Positions 22,925-35,319 of a stretch of 64,000 bases of DNA are shown here, one piece after another. The translations under genes were made by a program, and so were the position numbers. Below the pieces are notes generated by a model that worked only from the letters and a program-made list of their open reading frames with translations, was not told where the DNA came from and made no database searches. This stretch comes from Adiantum capillus-veneris (taxonomy: Eukaryota; Streptophyta; Polypodiopsida; Polypodiales; Pteridaceae), in the NCBI GenBank assembly GCA_014529385.2, contig CM043944.1, positions 169,271,740 to 169,335,739 on the forward strand, written 5' to 3'. Numbering within the stretch: position 1 is the first letter of the stretch; every line of letters starts with the position of its first letter.

Positions 22925-23340
22925 GTTAATAGTTGGACTAGATGAGCACCCTCCTAGTCAGCCACCTCTTCATAAAGTCGTCAATTTTTCGAGACCCATT
23001 ATTACTTTTTCGCAAAATTTTTGTAATATATGAGGAACCTTGATTTTTAGCTGAGAGATCTCTAAGCCAGCTTTCGTAAAATCTGAGTTGTAAAGTATAT
23101 TTCTGAGTCTGAGCCTTGTAAGCCGACCACTGGCCAAAACAAGCCCTAGGTATAAAGCCTAATTTTTTAATTTTGAAACCATCATTATCATTATCAAGCT
23201 TTTTAGAGAGTCTGAAGCATATGACTGAGAGCGGCTACTCTCATGCGACTTATAATCCATTTTCCTTGAGCTCTCTTAATCCAAATTCATTTTCTATAAT
23301 TGCATTGTGTTACTTGTCCCGTGCTCTTTAAGTTAATTGT
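22925..23340 (+). repeat. possible 3' LTR
   Basis: It begins TGTTAATAG after a polypurine tract and contains a TATAAAG box near 23151. No second copy is in the window, and the right end is unclear. Confidence 0.35.
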
Positions 23341-23860
23341 AACCATTGTCAATTTTTTTGTGACTTGGAATGGCCTATCTACAAGCTAAATATGTTGTTT
23401 TAAGTGCATTAATGGTTGTTTTTTGACAATTCGACCATAGGAGAGTGTTCCTGGACCATAGGGCAACCATTCTCAATGGTTCTGCTGCATCTTTAGGCCC
23501 TCGATCATGATAGAACGTGCTTTTGGTACCTTGTTGGATTGCAAACAGACTTGGTAGGATAGTGTCTCTAGGTGTTTTAGACGTCCTCCTAAAGTTTTGT
23601 TGCATTTGGACTTCGTTTGAGTGCCAAAATGGCATGACAACTGAGAGCGGTGAGATAGGACATATGCAGGTTCCTTAAGTAGAGAGTGATAGATTTGCTA
23701 GTGCTAGAGATAGCTTCATTCCATAGGTTCACTTCTTGAATTGACATCCTCAAAGAGTCTACGTGCCCCATGTGAGTATCTTCCCTGAGTATTGACATTA
23801 TGTTAGTGCCAGATAGCTATGATATAGACGTCCATTGCGGTGGCGACCCGCTAACACTCT
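23340..23860. other. stretch without a recognisable gene
   Basis: Minus-strand frames here (an 86-residue frame at 23375-23635 and a 69-residue frame at 23589-23798) show no domain I recognise. They may be remnants of the copia pol that should follow the gag at 23.9-24.2 kb, but no copia motif is visible. Confidence 0.3.
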
Positions 23861-24157
23861 TTTGCATAATTGTCACTACTTTTTCTTTTTCCTTTCTCAC
23901 ATTTCCATGCATGACAATATTTCTTTATATGACCATAATTCTGACAGAAATGACATTGAATGCCCTCTTTACTACAAGACTTTGATCTATCACAAGATGT
24001 ATATCTCTTGCCATCTTTGCCAAATTAACATTGCCAAGAATGGCCTTTTCTTTACTTGCTTTCTTTATGCACACAGTGAGATTTATCATGATGCAAGCTA
24101 CTCATAGTCTTTCGACAAACTTCTTCTGAAAGAAGAGAACTAGTGATACCAATGTAC
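23860..24157 (-). pseudogene. layer-0 copia gag, C-terminal half with zinc knuckle
   Basis: The minus strand reads LLSEEVCRKTMSS right after the layer-1 insertion point, then, after a stop, a canonical C-X2-C-X4-H-X4-C knuckle (CHFCQNYGHIKKYC, 23914-23955) with a lysine-rich tail. The N-terminal half lies 22.7 kb away at 46885-47620. Removing the 24158-46884 element and one copy of the 5-base duplication joins the halves in the same frame across the typical copia gag phrase that ends LLSEE. Confidence 0.85.
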
Positions 24158-24386
24158 TATTGGAATTAGGGTTGCAAGAAAACACACACAACTTGGAGAA
24201 GACAAAGAAAGCTCAAGGCACACAACAAAGAGTATATTACTTAGTGTGCAATGGAAATATAAGTTAGCCCTAGAGTGATGGGCATATATATGATGCACGG
24301 GAGGAAATACCTCCTAGTGAAAAAAAAAATGCCCCGATGGTCCTAAGTGTGTTCACACACATCACTACCACATGTATATGGTAACA
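24158..24386 (-). repeat. 3' LTR of the layer-1 copia element
   Basis: It starts TATTGGAATTAG (the terminal TG has become TA) and ends GGTAACA. A purine-rich tract (ACGGGGGATT on the minus strand) abuts its inner side at 24387. Confidence 0.9.
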
Positions 24387-24462
24387 AATCCCCCGTGGGA
24401 GTGATGTGGTGAACGAGAGCAGGCACATAGAGTAAAGTAAGTGACATGCCCTGAGGACATGA

Positions 24463-24910
24463 TCAATCCACAAAGGGGAGTAATCCCAAAGGTTTGTAGA
24501 AACCTTCAAACTTCTCACAAGACAATGCCTTTGTGAAAAGATCTGCAAGGTTGTCCAATGTTGGCACATAAGCCAAGACGATCTCTTCTGCCGAGAGCCT
24601 CTCCCTAACATAGTGGTAATGCACCTCAATGTTCTTTGTGCAAGCATGAAAAAATGGATTCCTTGCTACTGCCAATGCACTCTGACTATCAGTGTAGATA
24701 GTGTTGGCAGTGTCCTGTCCAACATCTAAATCATCCATAAGGTGTCTGAGCCATACACACTCAATCGTACCTGTGAAGATTGCCATGTACTCAACCTCAC
24801 AACTAGAAGTGGCCACAATAGGTTTCTTATTTCCCAACCATGATATGCATGAGTTGTCAAGCATGAAATAAAAACCACTTGTGGACAGTCGTGTGTCAAA
24901 ACAACCAATG
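24463..24910 (-). pseudogene. copia RNase H domain (layer 1)
   Basis: A 133-residue open frame with the signature copia RNase H motifs: SCEVEYMA near residue 22 (the acidic Glu), YTDSQSALAVARNP near residue 58, HYHYVRERL and LADLFTKAL near residue 110. It degrades the RNA strand during reverse transcription. The N-terminal part (before Met 24864) is disrupted by a stop; the C-terminus is close to normal length. Confidence 0.85.
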
Positions 24911-25099
24911 CAATTTGAATCTAAAAATCATGTAAGTCTAGCGGCAATGATCCCCCTTGGGATAAAACAAGCCAAGATGTAAAGCTCCACTTAAGTAGAA
25001 AAAAATCCTCTTGACAACCTCCCAATGCATTAGATCCTAGACTATGTATGAATATGATGACCTATGAGATTGAAAACTCAATATTTGGCCTTGTGTTGC

Positions 25100-25990
25100 A
25101 TACATAAATGAGGCAGCCAATAGCAGTTTGGTAAAGAGTGACATCGACAAGATCAACAGTATAATGAAGACTCAATTTGAGAGTGACCTATTGGGAGTGG
25201 CAATAGGTTTCCAATCCTCAAGTCCAAACTTACATAGCAATGTCTTAACTTTTCTGACACAAGGAAATACCACCATCACACTACTTAAACTATATACCCA
25301 AGTAATGGTGCAAAAGCCCCAAATCTTTCATCTTGAAAGTAGCATTCAAATTAGCCTTAAATCCAGAAATATGTCTCTCATTTGGTCCAGTGATCAACAA
25401 ATCATCCACATAGATAATGACAATAAGCAGTACATCACCCTCATGCTTTATATACAAATGTGCTTTATATTGGATTGTTACGAAAGCCTTGTTTGACCAA
25501 ATGAGTGATAGCCTTCTCATACCAAGCACGAGAAGATTGCTTCAACCCCTACAAAGCTTTCTTACATTTGCACACTTTATCTGCCTACCCTTTAATGACA
25601 AAACCGCAAGGCTATGTTACATAAACTTCCTCAAATATGTGACCATTCAAGAAAGAAGTAACAATGTCTGACTGATGTAAATCCCAACCAAAATGAGCTG
25701 CCAATGCACATAGAAAACGCACAGTAGTCATACAACAAGTGGGAGAAAAAGTCTCTTCATAATCTATGCCTTTTGTTGTGCATAACCTTTTGCAAAAAGT
25801 TGAGCCTTATAGCGATCAATCTCACCATCCGACTTGCGTTTCAACTTGTAAACCCACTTCATACCAATGACCTCTTTGCCAAGAGGAAAATCACATAAAG
25901 TCCATGTGTCATTTTCTATAAGTCCATGACAGCCATCCAATTTTCTAAATTTTGTGCTTCATGAAAGACAAAGATTTCTCAACATTATGT
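25100..25990 (-). pseudogene. copia reverse transcriptase (layer 1)
   Basis: Broken frames read GMKWVYKLKRKSDGEIDRYKAQL-like sequence near 25850, then FLCALAAHFGWDLHQSD and GLKQSSRAWYEKAI, and, in the 25529-25290 frame, IIYVDDLLITG with the catalytic YVDD, followed by FKMKDLGLLHHYLGI. These are standard copia RT blocks in order. Several stops (TAG or TGA where Gln or Arg is expected) and one frameshift near 25540 make it inactive. Confidence 0.85.
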
Positions 25991-26958
25991 AAGGTAGAGA
26001 CATCCAAAGCATAACAATCTAACACATAAAATGCTTGGTGAGAACTTGAACGAGTACGACTAGACAAAGGTGCATCAAATTTACTGTCACGCAAAGTATG
26101 CACCATCCATTCTCAGCCTTTTCCTCATCAAGTACATCATGTACATATGAATCAGTAATAGGCTGATCTGCAAAAACCCCCATAGGCTCTACATTTGCCA
26201 CATTGGAATTTACATTTGAACTTCCACCACTGAAAAGAGGCAACAACGTGTCATAAATGTCATGTGAGCTTACACTTACTATCTCTAGTACATGACAGCA
26301 AGGGTTGAACAGAATCTTCCACAAACACAATGACCCATGAGACCAAGATGCTCTTTGTTTGTGGATGATACAACCTGTAACCTTTGCTTTCAGCACTATA
26401 ATCAACAAAAATACATTTGACATCCTTATCATCAAATTTTATGTGCTACGTTTCTGGCACCAAAGCATATGCCAAACAACAAAAAACATGCATGTGCTCA
26501 ATAGAAGACTTTCTATTATGCCATGCTTCATATGGATTCATAGACTGCAAATCTTTTGTAGGACATCTGCTTAGTACATAAGTGCTACACATGATGGCCT
26601 CATGCCAAAATGAGTGCGGCAAAGCTTGACTTTTGACCATACATCATGCCATTTTTGTAAGTGATCTATTTTTTCTCTCAGCAACACCATTTTGTTGAGG
26701 CGTATACGGCATTGTACATTGGTGTTTTATCCCACAACTAGCTAGAAATGCATTAAATTCATGAGACATTTTCAACCATAGCCAAAAATTATTTGAAGCA
26801 CATAAATACTTCAAACTTTGATTTAAGCGGATATACCCATGCATGCCTGGAGTAATCATCAATGAAAGTCACTAAGTAAAGGTAATAGCCCAAGGAAGAA
26901 GTTTGCATGGACCCACAAACATCACTATGCACAAGATGCAACCTGCATGTGGCCCTAC
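25990..26958 (-). pseudogene. copia integrase, 3' part (layer 1)
   Basis: From the breakpoint at 26958 the frame reads CRLHLVHSDVCGSMQT (first catalytic Asp), TFIDDYSRHAWVYPLKSKFE and, at 26862-26644, CTMPYTPQQNGVAERKNRS, which holds the catalytic Glu. It goes on through ALPHSFWHEAI and KCIFVDYS-type blocks at 26446-26350. The zinc-binding N-terminal part sits on the far side of the layer-2 insert, ending KIVYEGCILGEIQRSKFPKD near 44640-44700. Frame is lost at about 26880 and again near 26440. Confidence 0.85.
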
Positions 26959-27010
26959 ATTAGGAAGTGAATGGGTTATAGGAGGGCCTCTTTGTTTGGC
27001 AGTTTAAGGA
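26959..27010. repeat. left terminal inverted repeat of the layer-2 transposon
   Basis: It runs ATTAGGAAGTGAATGGG, TATAGGAGGGCCTCTTTG, TTTGGCAGTTTAAGG. It matches the right TIR at 44588-44636 in reverse complement over about 40 bases, and is closest to the reversed right end of the MITE. Confidence 0.85.
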
Positions 27011-27196
27011 AATGCTTAAAGCTTAAGCCAAGTTTGACCAAGCCTAAAAGAGAGGGCAAAAATTCCTATGTTGAAATTTTTAAAAATACCATTTGTATAT
27101 TTTGTATTTTGAAAATAGGCTATTTAAACCCAAAAGAGAGGTGGGTAACTGACTTTTAAAATGTCTTTTCCCCATCTCTCTCCTCTGTCTCTAACA

Positions 27197-27202
27197 TATA
27201 AA
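27197..27202 (+). promoter_or_regulatory. TATA box of the transposase-like gene
   Basis: ACATATAAAACACTCTCTCTC lies about 240 bases inside the left end and is followed by a CT-rich leader, a typical plant core promoter layout. Confidence 0.5.
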
Positions 27203-27459
27203 ACACTCTCTCTCACTTAGTTCTCATTAAAAGAAGCACTTTTTAGCTTCCTCTACCAAAAAAGCAGATTTTGCATATTCTCTCACTGCATTCTCTCTCT
27301 AAAATGTGAGCCAACTCTTTCTCTTTTCCCCCCTTTTCTCTCTTGTCACTTCCACCTCCCAATCATCAAGAAAACATTCTATATTGCCTACATCTGACAG
27401 AAAGTGCAGATCCTCCAAGGTTGCAGATCTACTCTCTCTCCCACTCTCTTCCTTTCCTA

Positions 27460-27461
<2 letters not shown>

Positions 27462-27498
<37 letters not shown>

Positions 27499-27528
27499 CT
27501 CCCACTCCCTCGCTTCCTCTCCCTCCCT

Positions 27529-27587
<59 letters not shown>
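27462..27587. repeat. (CT)n microsatellite in the 5' leader
   Basis: Two long CT runs (27462-27496 and 27536-27587) are separated by a CCCT-rich spacer. The long frames crossing it on both strands are artefacts of the repeat. Plant 5' leaders often hold CT runs, so it probably lies in the leader of the downstream gene. Confidence 0.9.
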
Positions 27588-27589
<2 letters not shown>

Positions 27590-29049
27590 GCTTCTCCCAC
27601 TCCATCTCCAAGTGAGAGCAATGGAGAACTCCATTACCTCTGTGTGCAGCAACATTTCTTTCTCTAAAGCTCTAATGATCAACATTTTGAATTCAAAGGA
27701 GATTGAGCTACACTCCCTCTCTTTCTTCCCTCCACAATATAATCCTTTTCTACTATCTCTAAGTACTCTCCACTTTTCTCCTCCATAGCTAGCTTTCCCT
27801 GCTTGCAGCAATCACCATTACACATTCTCTCTCTATTTTGCTTGATCAGTAACAAACATGTCATTCAATCGCCCTCCACTAAAAGACATTACTAATAGGC
27901 CAAAACGATATTGATTAAACACTGATTTGGAGTAGGAGTACGCTATTGTGCGACTTGGCACATCGAATCCCAATGATGAAGATCGATTACGAAGCATTGG
28001 GTGCAAGGCAATCAACTTATGGGTTGATGGCCACATTTACCCTGGTGATCCAATGACTAATGAGGCACTACCCTTTTGTAATATCACTGAGCTTCTATGT
28101 TTTATTGGAGATGCAAGAGACGGGACTGTTTGGCTACTGCTGAAGATTGTATTCAGGTTTTGTCAATGAAAGGGAAGAAAGTATACATCTCTTGGCTGCC
28201 TATTCATCAATGCAAGAGAAGTCTGCAAAAGACCTATAGCAAGTTAGAGAGGAAGGCAACAAGAAGACAAAGCAACTGAACGGTGAGATGGAAAATCTCA
28301 ATGAAAAAGTATAGCAACAAAAAAAGAGCAGAAGTGTTGACTAGACAATTATGTTCAACTACAACACACTTCACGGAATATGCGTCGATGTATCAATCAT
28401 CTCACACACGTTCCCCTTGGCTACCACATTTGTAAGCGCAAGAGACAAGCGATGTCCTTGCTATCCTCAAGTGGTGGAGCTTGAAAGAAACATGTTTGTC
28501 AAACTCAGTAAGAATACGGATGCAAGATTTTGATTTCCTACACATGTTCTCTAGGTTGGTGTAACGGTAATTCAATATGCAGACACTTGGCTCGAATGAT
28601 GATGGGATTTGATCCCGATGCTCAAACAACCAAACTGCTCTGCTACAGCATATCATCAAGCCAAAGGATTTGGTTGAGCTACTAGATGATCCATCCAACA
28701 CTAACATTGCGAATGTTTTGTGGCAGAAGTATTTTAGTGAGCCAAAGAGCATTGTGTTGCCTCAAGAGATGATGGAGGTGTGTGACAGCGCAGCAATAAG
28801 TTTCAAGGCCTATGAAGCTTTGTATATAAGTTTCACACTCGATCATTGGAACAAAGGTTTGTTTTGGTTTTTGCCAATGCCTTATAGTGTTAATGTTGCA
28901 AAAAAGTGCGCCAATAATGATGTTGCAAGCTTGTTGGCCCGATTTCAGTATGTGGAGGATGACATGCCATTATAAGACAAAAAATTATTCCGTTCCAACG
29001 AGTTCAACGTGTATGCTGACTTGTTGAAGCTCCAAGAGTCAATGATAAG

Positions 29050-30627
29050 TGTCATAATAATCAATATCTAATTCTCCTAAATGATTTTCTCATATTAAAA
29101 TGATCATTTAATGTGGGGAAGTGCCAGGGGAGACAAGGCTAGAATATTGGTTAAGCTAGCAGACCGGCCACAATAGGGATCCAAAGGAGGGAAAATAGGG
29201 ATCCAAAGGGGGGGGCCATCTGCAAAAGAGCAATGTACAACAATGGGCTAAAAAGACCCTAACGTTCAGCCCATTAAGACTTCCAAAATGCTAAGGTTCC
29301 AAAATTCAAAGGTTATGTCCAAAGGGTTAAAGCTTAGGGGGAATTGGATGCTTTGTGTGCTCTCCAAAGTCAACACATATCCCTACATGGGAGGGGGCGA
29401 TCCCTTCTTCTAGGGGATGAGAGAGAAAGACACACACACACACAGGCTCCCTTTACACAAAGGGAATGAGGGACACATGTCAGCTCCCTAGGCCAGATGC
29501 CCACAAGGTGTGCCCAGTTTCTATTGGATGACCCTTGAAGTGGACCAATGAGAATTAAGCTAGAGTAAATCTAGTTTAATTAATTTAAAAACATTTAATA
29601 AAAGACACCAATGAGATTTAAGTCTCCTAGAAGACTATTGGGCAGTCTCACAAGGGGTCCAATCAGCATTCAGGAGCCCAATGGCTTTCGTGATTCCTAT
29701 TGGCCAGGAGGCAAAAGGGTCCAATGAGAGTTTAGTTTAATTATTTAATAACATAAAGCTCTCACAAAAGGGGAAAGGGGGACACATGTCAGAAGGCTAT
29801 CACTTATGCTGCTTAATAGTCATTGGCTTGACTTGGGGAGAGCCAATGAGGGCTCAGCAAGAGCAAATAGCAAGAGGGCTTGCCCAAGAGAGAGAGGGGG
29901 CTGATTTTTGCAAGGAATTATCACACACACACTCACACAATCTCATGTGTGAAGAAAGAGAAGACTATCCCTTCCCAAGCTTTAATGGAGAGCTCATCAC
30001 CTACTCCAAGCTTGTGAGATAGAAGCCTACATCAACACACTCTTGGCATGTGGATGAAAATCCAACCAAGAGCCAAGCTTCAATGCATGCTCATCTCGTC
30101 TACCAAGCTAATTACTAAGCTAATATGAGTTATTATGTGAGGAGATGTACATCTCTCGTAAGATACTCCTTTTTCCTCTCAATCTACTCTCATACCCCTG
30201 CTAGCTCTCACCATCTTCGAAGGTGTGTGAGGTCTTGGGTCTGAGAACGGGGATAATTCAAGTTATGTTTGCTAAGTGTTTTGCTTAGTGCATGAAGCTT
30301 TCATCTTCATTGCACTAGCTAGTCTTGAAGGAACACAAAGAATTGTATTGTACAATGTCTCTCTTGATAGGAGAAACCATAATACAAAGCCTTTTGGAGG
30401 GGGGACCGGCTCCATGCAAATCCGGTCCTCAACTGTTGTCATTAGCTTAATTTCTCTCTCTCTTTTGAAAGTATTGTCGATGCTATCTAACTAGGTGTTA
30501 TGCTTTTTGTTGCTCTCTCCACCCAAGCACTCTTGTAATTCTCATTAGGAATCTATTCTAATGAAATGCCCACTATGTTCATGCTCATTTCCGCTACACA
30601 CAAGTTATTAGGCCATTAAATGTTACA
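29050..30627 (+). repeat. 5' LTR of the layer-3 gypsy element (1578 bp)
   Basis: It runs from TGTCATAATAATC to TTAAATGTTACA, with the primer site one base downstream. It holds about 724 bases (29490-30205) absent from the 3' LTR, including ten CCAAT or ATTGG motifs between 29523 and 29847 and a second copy of GGGACACATGTCAG (29468 and 29780). Confidence 0.93.
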
Positions 30628-30628
30628 T

Positions 30629-30640
30629 TGGTATCAGAGC
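30629..30640 (+). promoter_or_regulatory. primer binding site
   Basis: TGGTATCAGAGC, a perfect match to the plant initiator-Met tRNA primer site, one base after the LTR. Confidence 0.95.
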
Positions 30641-31031
30641 ACAAGGTTTCTCTTTTCTTGCTCAAGAAGGGAGGTTCTCAAGCTAGCTATAAATGGTTGG
30701 TATTATTAATTGCCTGTGAGTAAGTAGAATAGGGATTTTTCAGCCTTGCAATGCGCCTGCCTTCGTGTAGTTAACGGGGCATCACCGTCGAGAGCTATGG
30801 TATGAATAGTGGAGTCCTATGGGGTAACCACTATTGAGCTACTAGAAGCTTGACAGGAGCCGGTGCTGTTTTGGTGTCGAAAGACCCTCTCTTCTACTCC
30901 TTGCAATTAATGGTATTCGAGCCGCGGGTACAGTAGCTTGAGTGCTTTTTCTAAAGGGGTAAAGAGGAGTAGCAACTAGGGCTTGAAGCGCCAAAGTACA
31001 CCTAAAAAGTTTACACCTAAAAGTTGTTAGA

Positions 31032-32065
31032 ATGGCTGAAAATAGAAAAGAGAGTGAAATTAATGTTGATAACTTTGATTTTGCTCATGAGCAAGCTACT
31101 AATGATGCTTCAATGCTTGTTAACTATCTTGTTTCTAGGCTTCAACAAGCCATGGGCAATCCATCTCTCCAAAGTGAAGTGCAACGGCAGATCCGTGCTC
31201 ACGGGATTCTCCAAGCTCATCACCATGATGAGAGAACACCTAGGAAGCCTCCTTGTGAGACTACCAAAAGAGGTCTCTCTCCGATTTGGGAAGAAGAAGA
31301 GAATCCATATGAAGGGCTCAAGAATTTACTTCTTGATGATGCATCTCCTTCCCAAAGGAGAACTCAAGAGCCTCCACCAAAGGAACGAGAAAGAAGCGAG
31401 TCTCCCGCCACCTCGGCGGAGATGGCTCCACGAAGACGGCGGGCTAAACGCTCTCCATCACCACCAAAGCGGAGAAGACCATTGTATTATTCTCCTCACC
31501 ACAATTCAAAGAGGGATGATAAAAAGCAAGAGAAGAAAAAGGCGAGAAATAGGACACCCTCTTCTCCATCTTCTTCATCCTCTTCCTCTTATGAAAGCGA
31601 TGGTGAAGACGACAAAGATCAAGACAAGAAAAAGGAGAGAAAGAGGTCACCCTCTTCTCCACCTTCTTCAAATTCTTCACCTTCTGAAGAAAGTGATGGT
31701 GCAACCTTTGAACCATCAAAAAGAAGAGGCCATAGGAAATCCTATGCCGCATGGAAGAGGTCGTCCAAGCTGAATAAATTCAAAGAGGGAGGGAAGAGCA
31801 TCTCTTTCCTTACCTATGATGGTACCTTTGGTGCTACGGACAAAGTCTTGGCCTTTATCCAACAGTTCGATGCGGCGTTTGGAGATGAGGGCTTCACGGA
31901 GTCCTCTAAGCTACGCCATGTAGGTATGCACTTTCAAAAGTCTGCTAGGCAATGGTGGTCTAGCCTATGAGCCAACGGTGAAGCTCCACTAACATGGAAA
32001 GCTTTAAGAGCTTCCATTATGAAGCAGTTTTTGGCCACCGATGCCAAAGACAAAGCTCTCTCCCA
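31032..32065 (+). pseudogene. gag of the layer-3 gypsy element
   Basis: Met 31032 opens 312 codons (MAENRKESEI). The first 110 residues are mixed helix. Residues 110-235 are a striking low-complexity segment alternating Arg/Lys-rich (RRRRAKRSPSPPKRRRP) and Ser-rich (SSPSSSSSSSYESDGED) blocks. The capsid region starts near residue 255 (LTYDGTFGATDKVLAFIQQF). A TGA at 31968 in WWSSL-stop-ANGEAPLTW interrupts the capsid, and a +1 shift near 32060 moves into the pol frame (NESSHKYVDKFWDLQLKA). The TGA is one C-to-T change from Arg. Confidence 0.85.
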
Positions 32066-33060
32066 ATGAATCCAGCCACAAATATGTAGACAAGTTTTGG
32101 GACCTACAACTCAAAGCCACTGTCTTCAAAAAGTTGGATTTTGGAGAGAAAAAGCAACAATTTTGTGCGGGCTTAACCGAAGAAATGGCGGAGTATGTCA
32201 ACTCCCAAAGGCCACGTACCATATCGGCGGTAATACACCATACTATGGTGGCCTCTCGAATCAATTTTCAAACGGGGGCTAAAAGAAATAATAAGCCCCC
32301 GGAAAACAAGGGTTCCAATGAGCCTAAGGGGAAGGACAATGTCCAAAAGTCTCCTAAGGGCAACTCCAACAAAGCTAAAGAGAAGGGAGTTTACAAAGGT
32401 AAGAATAAACTCTCTCCTAAAGAGCTTGAGCGTTATCGTAAGGATAACCGCTGTTTCAAGTGCAGCGAACAAGGGCATGCGTACCGCGCTTGTTGCCAAA
32501 AGAACAACCGCCAAGATCCTCCAAGAGCTTCCTTGGTTGAAATCCAAGAGGAGGAGACTCACCAAACTCACCACAAAGGATCTCCTCTATGCCATGCTTG
32601 GGGAAAGGTTAGAGAACATGATGCTTTTATTCTCTTTGACCCTGGTTCTACTCACAATTTTATATCTATGGAGCTAGCCACCAAGCTAGGCATACAATCC
32701 TACGAGATGGGAGATGTCCTACCCGCAGACAGTGCCTTCAAGGGGCAAGAAGCTTCAGTCACTCCCTTAATTGGGAAATTGAGGCTTCATGTCCAAGGCT
32801 ATGTGGACAAAGAGGACTTCTTTATCTCTCCTCTCAAGCATGAGGATGTAATCCTAGGGGCACCATGGTTTGACCGCCTGGCTTTCGATGTTAAATTTCC
32901 TGAAAGGAGAATCTCCTTTAAGTTCAGGGAAAAAGACATGTATATAGATGCTAAGGAAATGGGTAACACTATCCCCATTGTACATACACCAGCTTTCAAC
33001 AAGTCAATAAAGAGCTCTATTTCCGTGTACATGATTTTTGTTAAAGACTCTCAAAATTAA
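32041..33060 (+). pseudogene. gag C-terminus and protease of the layer-3 gypsy element
   Basis: A 339-codon frame continuing capsid (EEMAEYVNSQRP), then a basic stretch, a canonical zinc knuckle CFKCSEQGHAYRAC (32452-32493) and the retropepsin from about residue 190. The active site reads LFDPGSTHNFIS (32635-32670), Pro replacing Ser/Thr at the second position of the Asp-Ser-Gly triad. VILGAPWFD marks the C-terminal strand near residue 280. It ends at TAA 33058, after which the same frame continues into RT. Confidence 0.9.
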
Positions 33061-35319
33061 CCTAATGCTTTAGCAAAAGAAAATAAAAGCAACCAAAAGG
33101 AATTAGAGTTATCCAATTTTCTCAAGGGGTTTCAAGATGTTTTTATTGACGACATCCCTTGTGAGCTACCTCCTAAACGAGGTAATGATGACCATGCAAT
33201 CAAACTTCTTCCAGGAAGTTCACCGCCTAACAAACCTCCTTATAGAGTTTCTCAAGCTCAACAAGAGGAGATTATGCGGCAAGTGCATGAGTTAGTTGAT
33301 AAGGGTATGGTTAGGCCAAGCTCATCTCCATTTTGCTCACCTGTGCTATTAGTGCAAAAGAAAGACGGCACATATCGTATGTGTGTCGACTATAGAGCAC
33401 TAAATAGGATCACTATCAAGAATAGGTTTCCCGTTCCACGGGTAGAAGACCTATTTGATAAGCTACAAGGATCGAACTACTTCATTAGGATTGACCTAAA
33501 AAGTGGCTATCATCAAATAAGGATAGTTGATCAAGACATTGTAAAGACCACATTTCACACCACATTTGGTCTTTACGAATACATTGTCATGCCTTTTGGC
33601 TTGACCAATGCACCAGCCACATTCAACCGCTTGATGGAGAAGCTGTTCAGGCCTCATCGAACCTTCACTGGAGTGTTCTTTGATGATATTATCATCTACT
33701 CTAATTCATTGGAGGAACACAAGAAACACCTCCAGGTAATATATGAAGTTTTAAGAGAGAATAAACTTTATGTTAATCGAAAGAAAAGTGAATTTTTCTT
33801 GCAAGAGATTCAGTATTTAGGTCATATTATCTCTCAAGATGGCATCCAAATGGATCCATCTAAGTTAGAGGTAATAAAAGGATGGCCTAAACCAAGGAAT
33901 CTTCATGAACTAAGAAGCTTTATAGGTACGTGTGCATACTATAGACGCTTCATAGAAAAGTTCTCACAAATTGTGGGACCATTACATGACCTAACAAAGA
34001 AAAGCGTTAGGTATACATGGTCTGCTAAGGAGAACAATGCTTTCGAAAAGCTTATCTCTCAACCTGTGCTTACACTACCGGATCTCTCAAAACCATTTGA
34101 GGTCCAATGTGATGCTTGTGGTGATTGCCTTGGAGCTGTTTTACTCCAAGAAGGGCATGCCATAGGCTATGAGAGTCGAAGGCTCGACCCTGTTGAGCAA
34201 TCTCTAGGCATATATGAAACGGAACTCCTTGCAGTTCTACATGCCTTAGACTCATGGAAGCACTATTTATTGGGGACTCCTTTCATTCTGCGAACAGATC
34301 ACCAAAGTCTTAAGTACTTCATGACGCAGACCAAGCTCTCTGACAAACAAATGAGGTGGGAAAATTTCCTTTCGCAATTTCATTTTCATATTGCTCACAT
34401 TTCTCGCAAGCATAATCAAGTAGCTGATGCACTCTCAAGACGGCCGAGAGTGAATGCGGTTTCCATAGCAACTCACAATGATCTATCTTCAATGATAGAT
34501 GAGTACGCTATTGATCCTGATTTTAGAGATGTGATTTCAGCCCTTGCGTTAGGGAAGAAAGAAGAACCATTTACCTTACAAGATGGTTATCTTCTCTATG
34601 GAAATAGACTATGCGTTACTAACTCACTACGTGAGAAAGTAATGTATGAATCTCATGCTCCACCTTATGCGGGGCATCGAGGGATTCACTTTACCTTAAA
34701 GGGAATCGAAACATATTTCTATTGGCCTACCATGAAAGTGAACATACAAGAGTATGTTTCTAAATGTGTGGTATGCCAAAAGACAAAATTTGATAGAGGG
34801 AAGCAACTTGGATTGCTTCAACCCTTGCCAATCCCTAATTCACCATGGGAGAGCATATCCATGGATTTTATCTTTGGATTGCCTAAGTCTATCCATGGGA
34901 ATATGGGAATATGGATGATAGTGGACAGGTTCAGTAAACAAGCTCATTTTATACCTGTCAAAAAGACTATCAAAGCCCATCAAATGGCAACCCTCTTCAT
35001 TTCACAAATTTTCAAGTACCATGGCTTGCCAATGTCCATAGTGTCGGATAGAGATCCTAGAATGACCAGTAATTTCTGGAAGGGTCTCTTTGAGAATTTA
35101 GGGACAAGGATAAAGTTCTCTTCGGCCTATCATCCACAAACGGATGGCCAAAGTGAAATAGCTAACCTAACCATTCTCGATCTACTAAAAGCCTATGTGA
35201 CGGAAGTAGATCAAAGATCCCAATGGGAGAAGTACTTACCCTTAGTGGAGTATGCTTACAATAACACTGTACATACTTCCATGGGAAAAGCACCTTTCGA
35301 GGTAATAGAGGGAAGATAA
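33061..35319 (+). pseudogene. RT, RNase H and integrase of the layer-3 gypsy element
   Basis: One frame, open from 33061 to TAA 35317. RT blocks: LVDKGMVRPSSSPFCSPVLL, RMCVDYRALN, RIDLKSGYHQIR, FGLTNAPATF, and FFDDIIIYS with the catalytic Asp pair (about 33675-33690). RNase H at 34090-34440 has QCDACGDCLGAVL, YETELLAVLHAL and LRTDHQSLKYF, giving the D-E-D acids. Integrase has H2C2 (AGHRGIHF, CVVCQKTK), then the DDE acids in MDFIFGL, VSDRDPRM and GQSEIANL (34860-35160). All catalytic residues are present. Together it is a near-intact pol, stopped only by the two TAA codons that bracket it. Confidence 0.95.

Noticed and set aside
27299-27811. Long overlapping frames on both strands (90-170 codons)
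   Set aside because: They run through a CT microsatellite and encode Ser-Leu or Arg-Glu repeats; this is a by-product of the repeat.
30276-30494. 72-codon frame repeated at 36804-37016
   Set aside because: Both copies lie inside the two LTRs of the layer-3 gypsy element; the likeness is LTR identity, not a gene.
31044-31773. 249-codon frame overlapping the gypsy gag
   Set aside because: It is a shadow of the Arg/Ser-rich gag in another frame; the gag frame has capsid and downstream zinc knuckle continuity.
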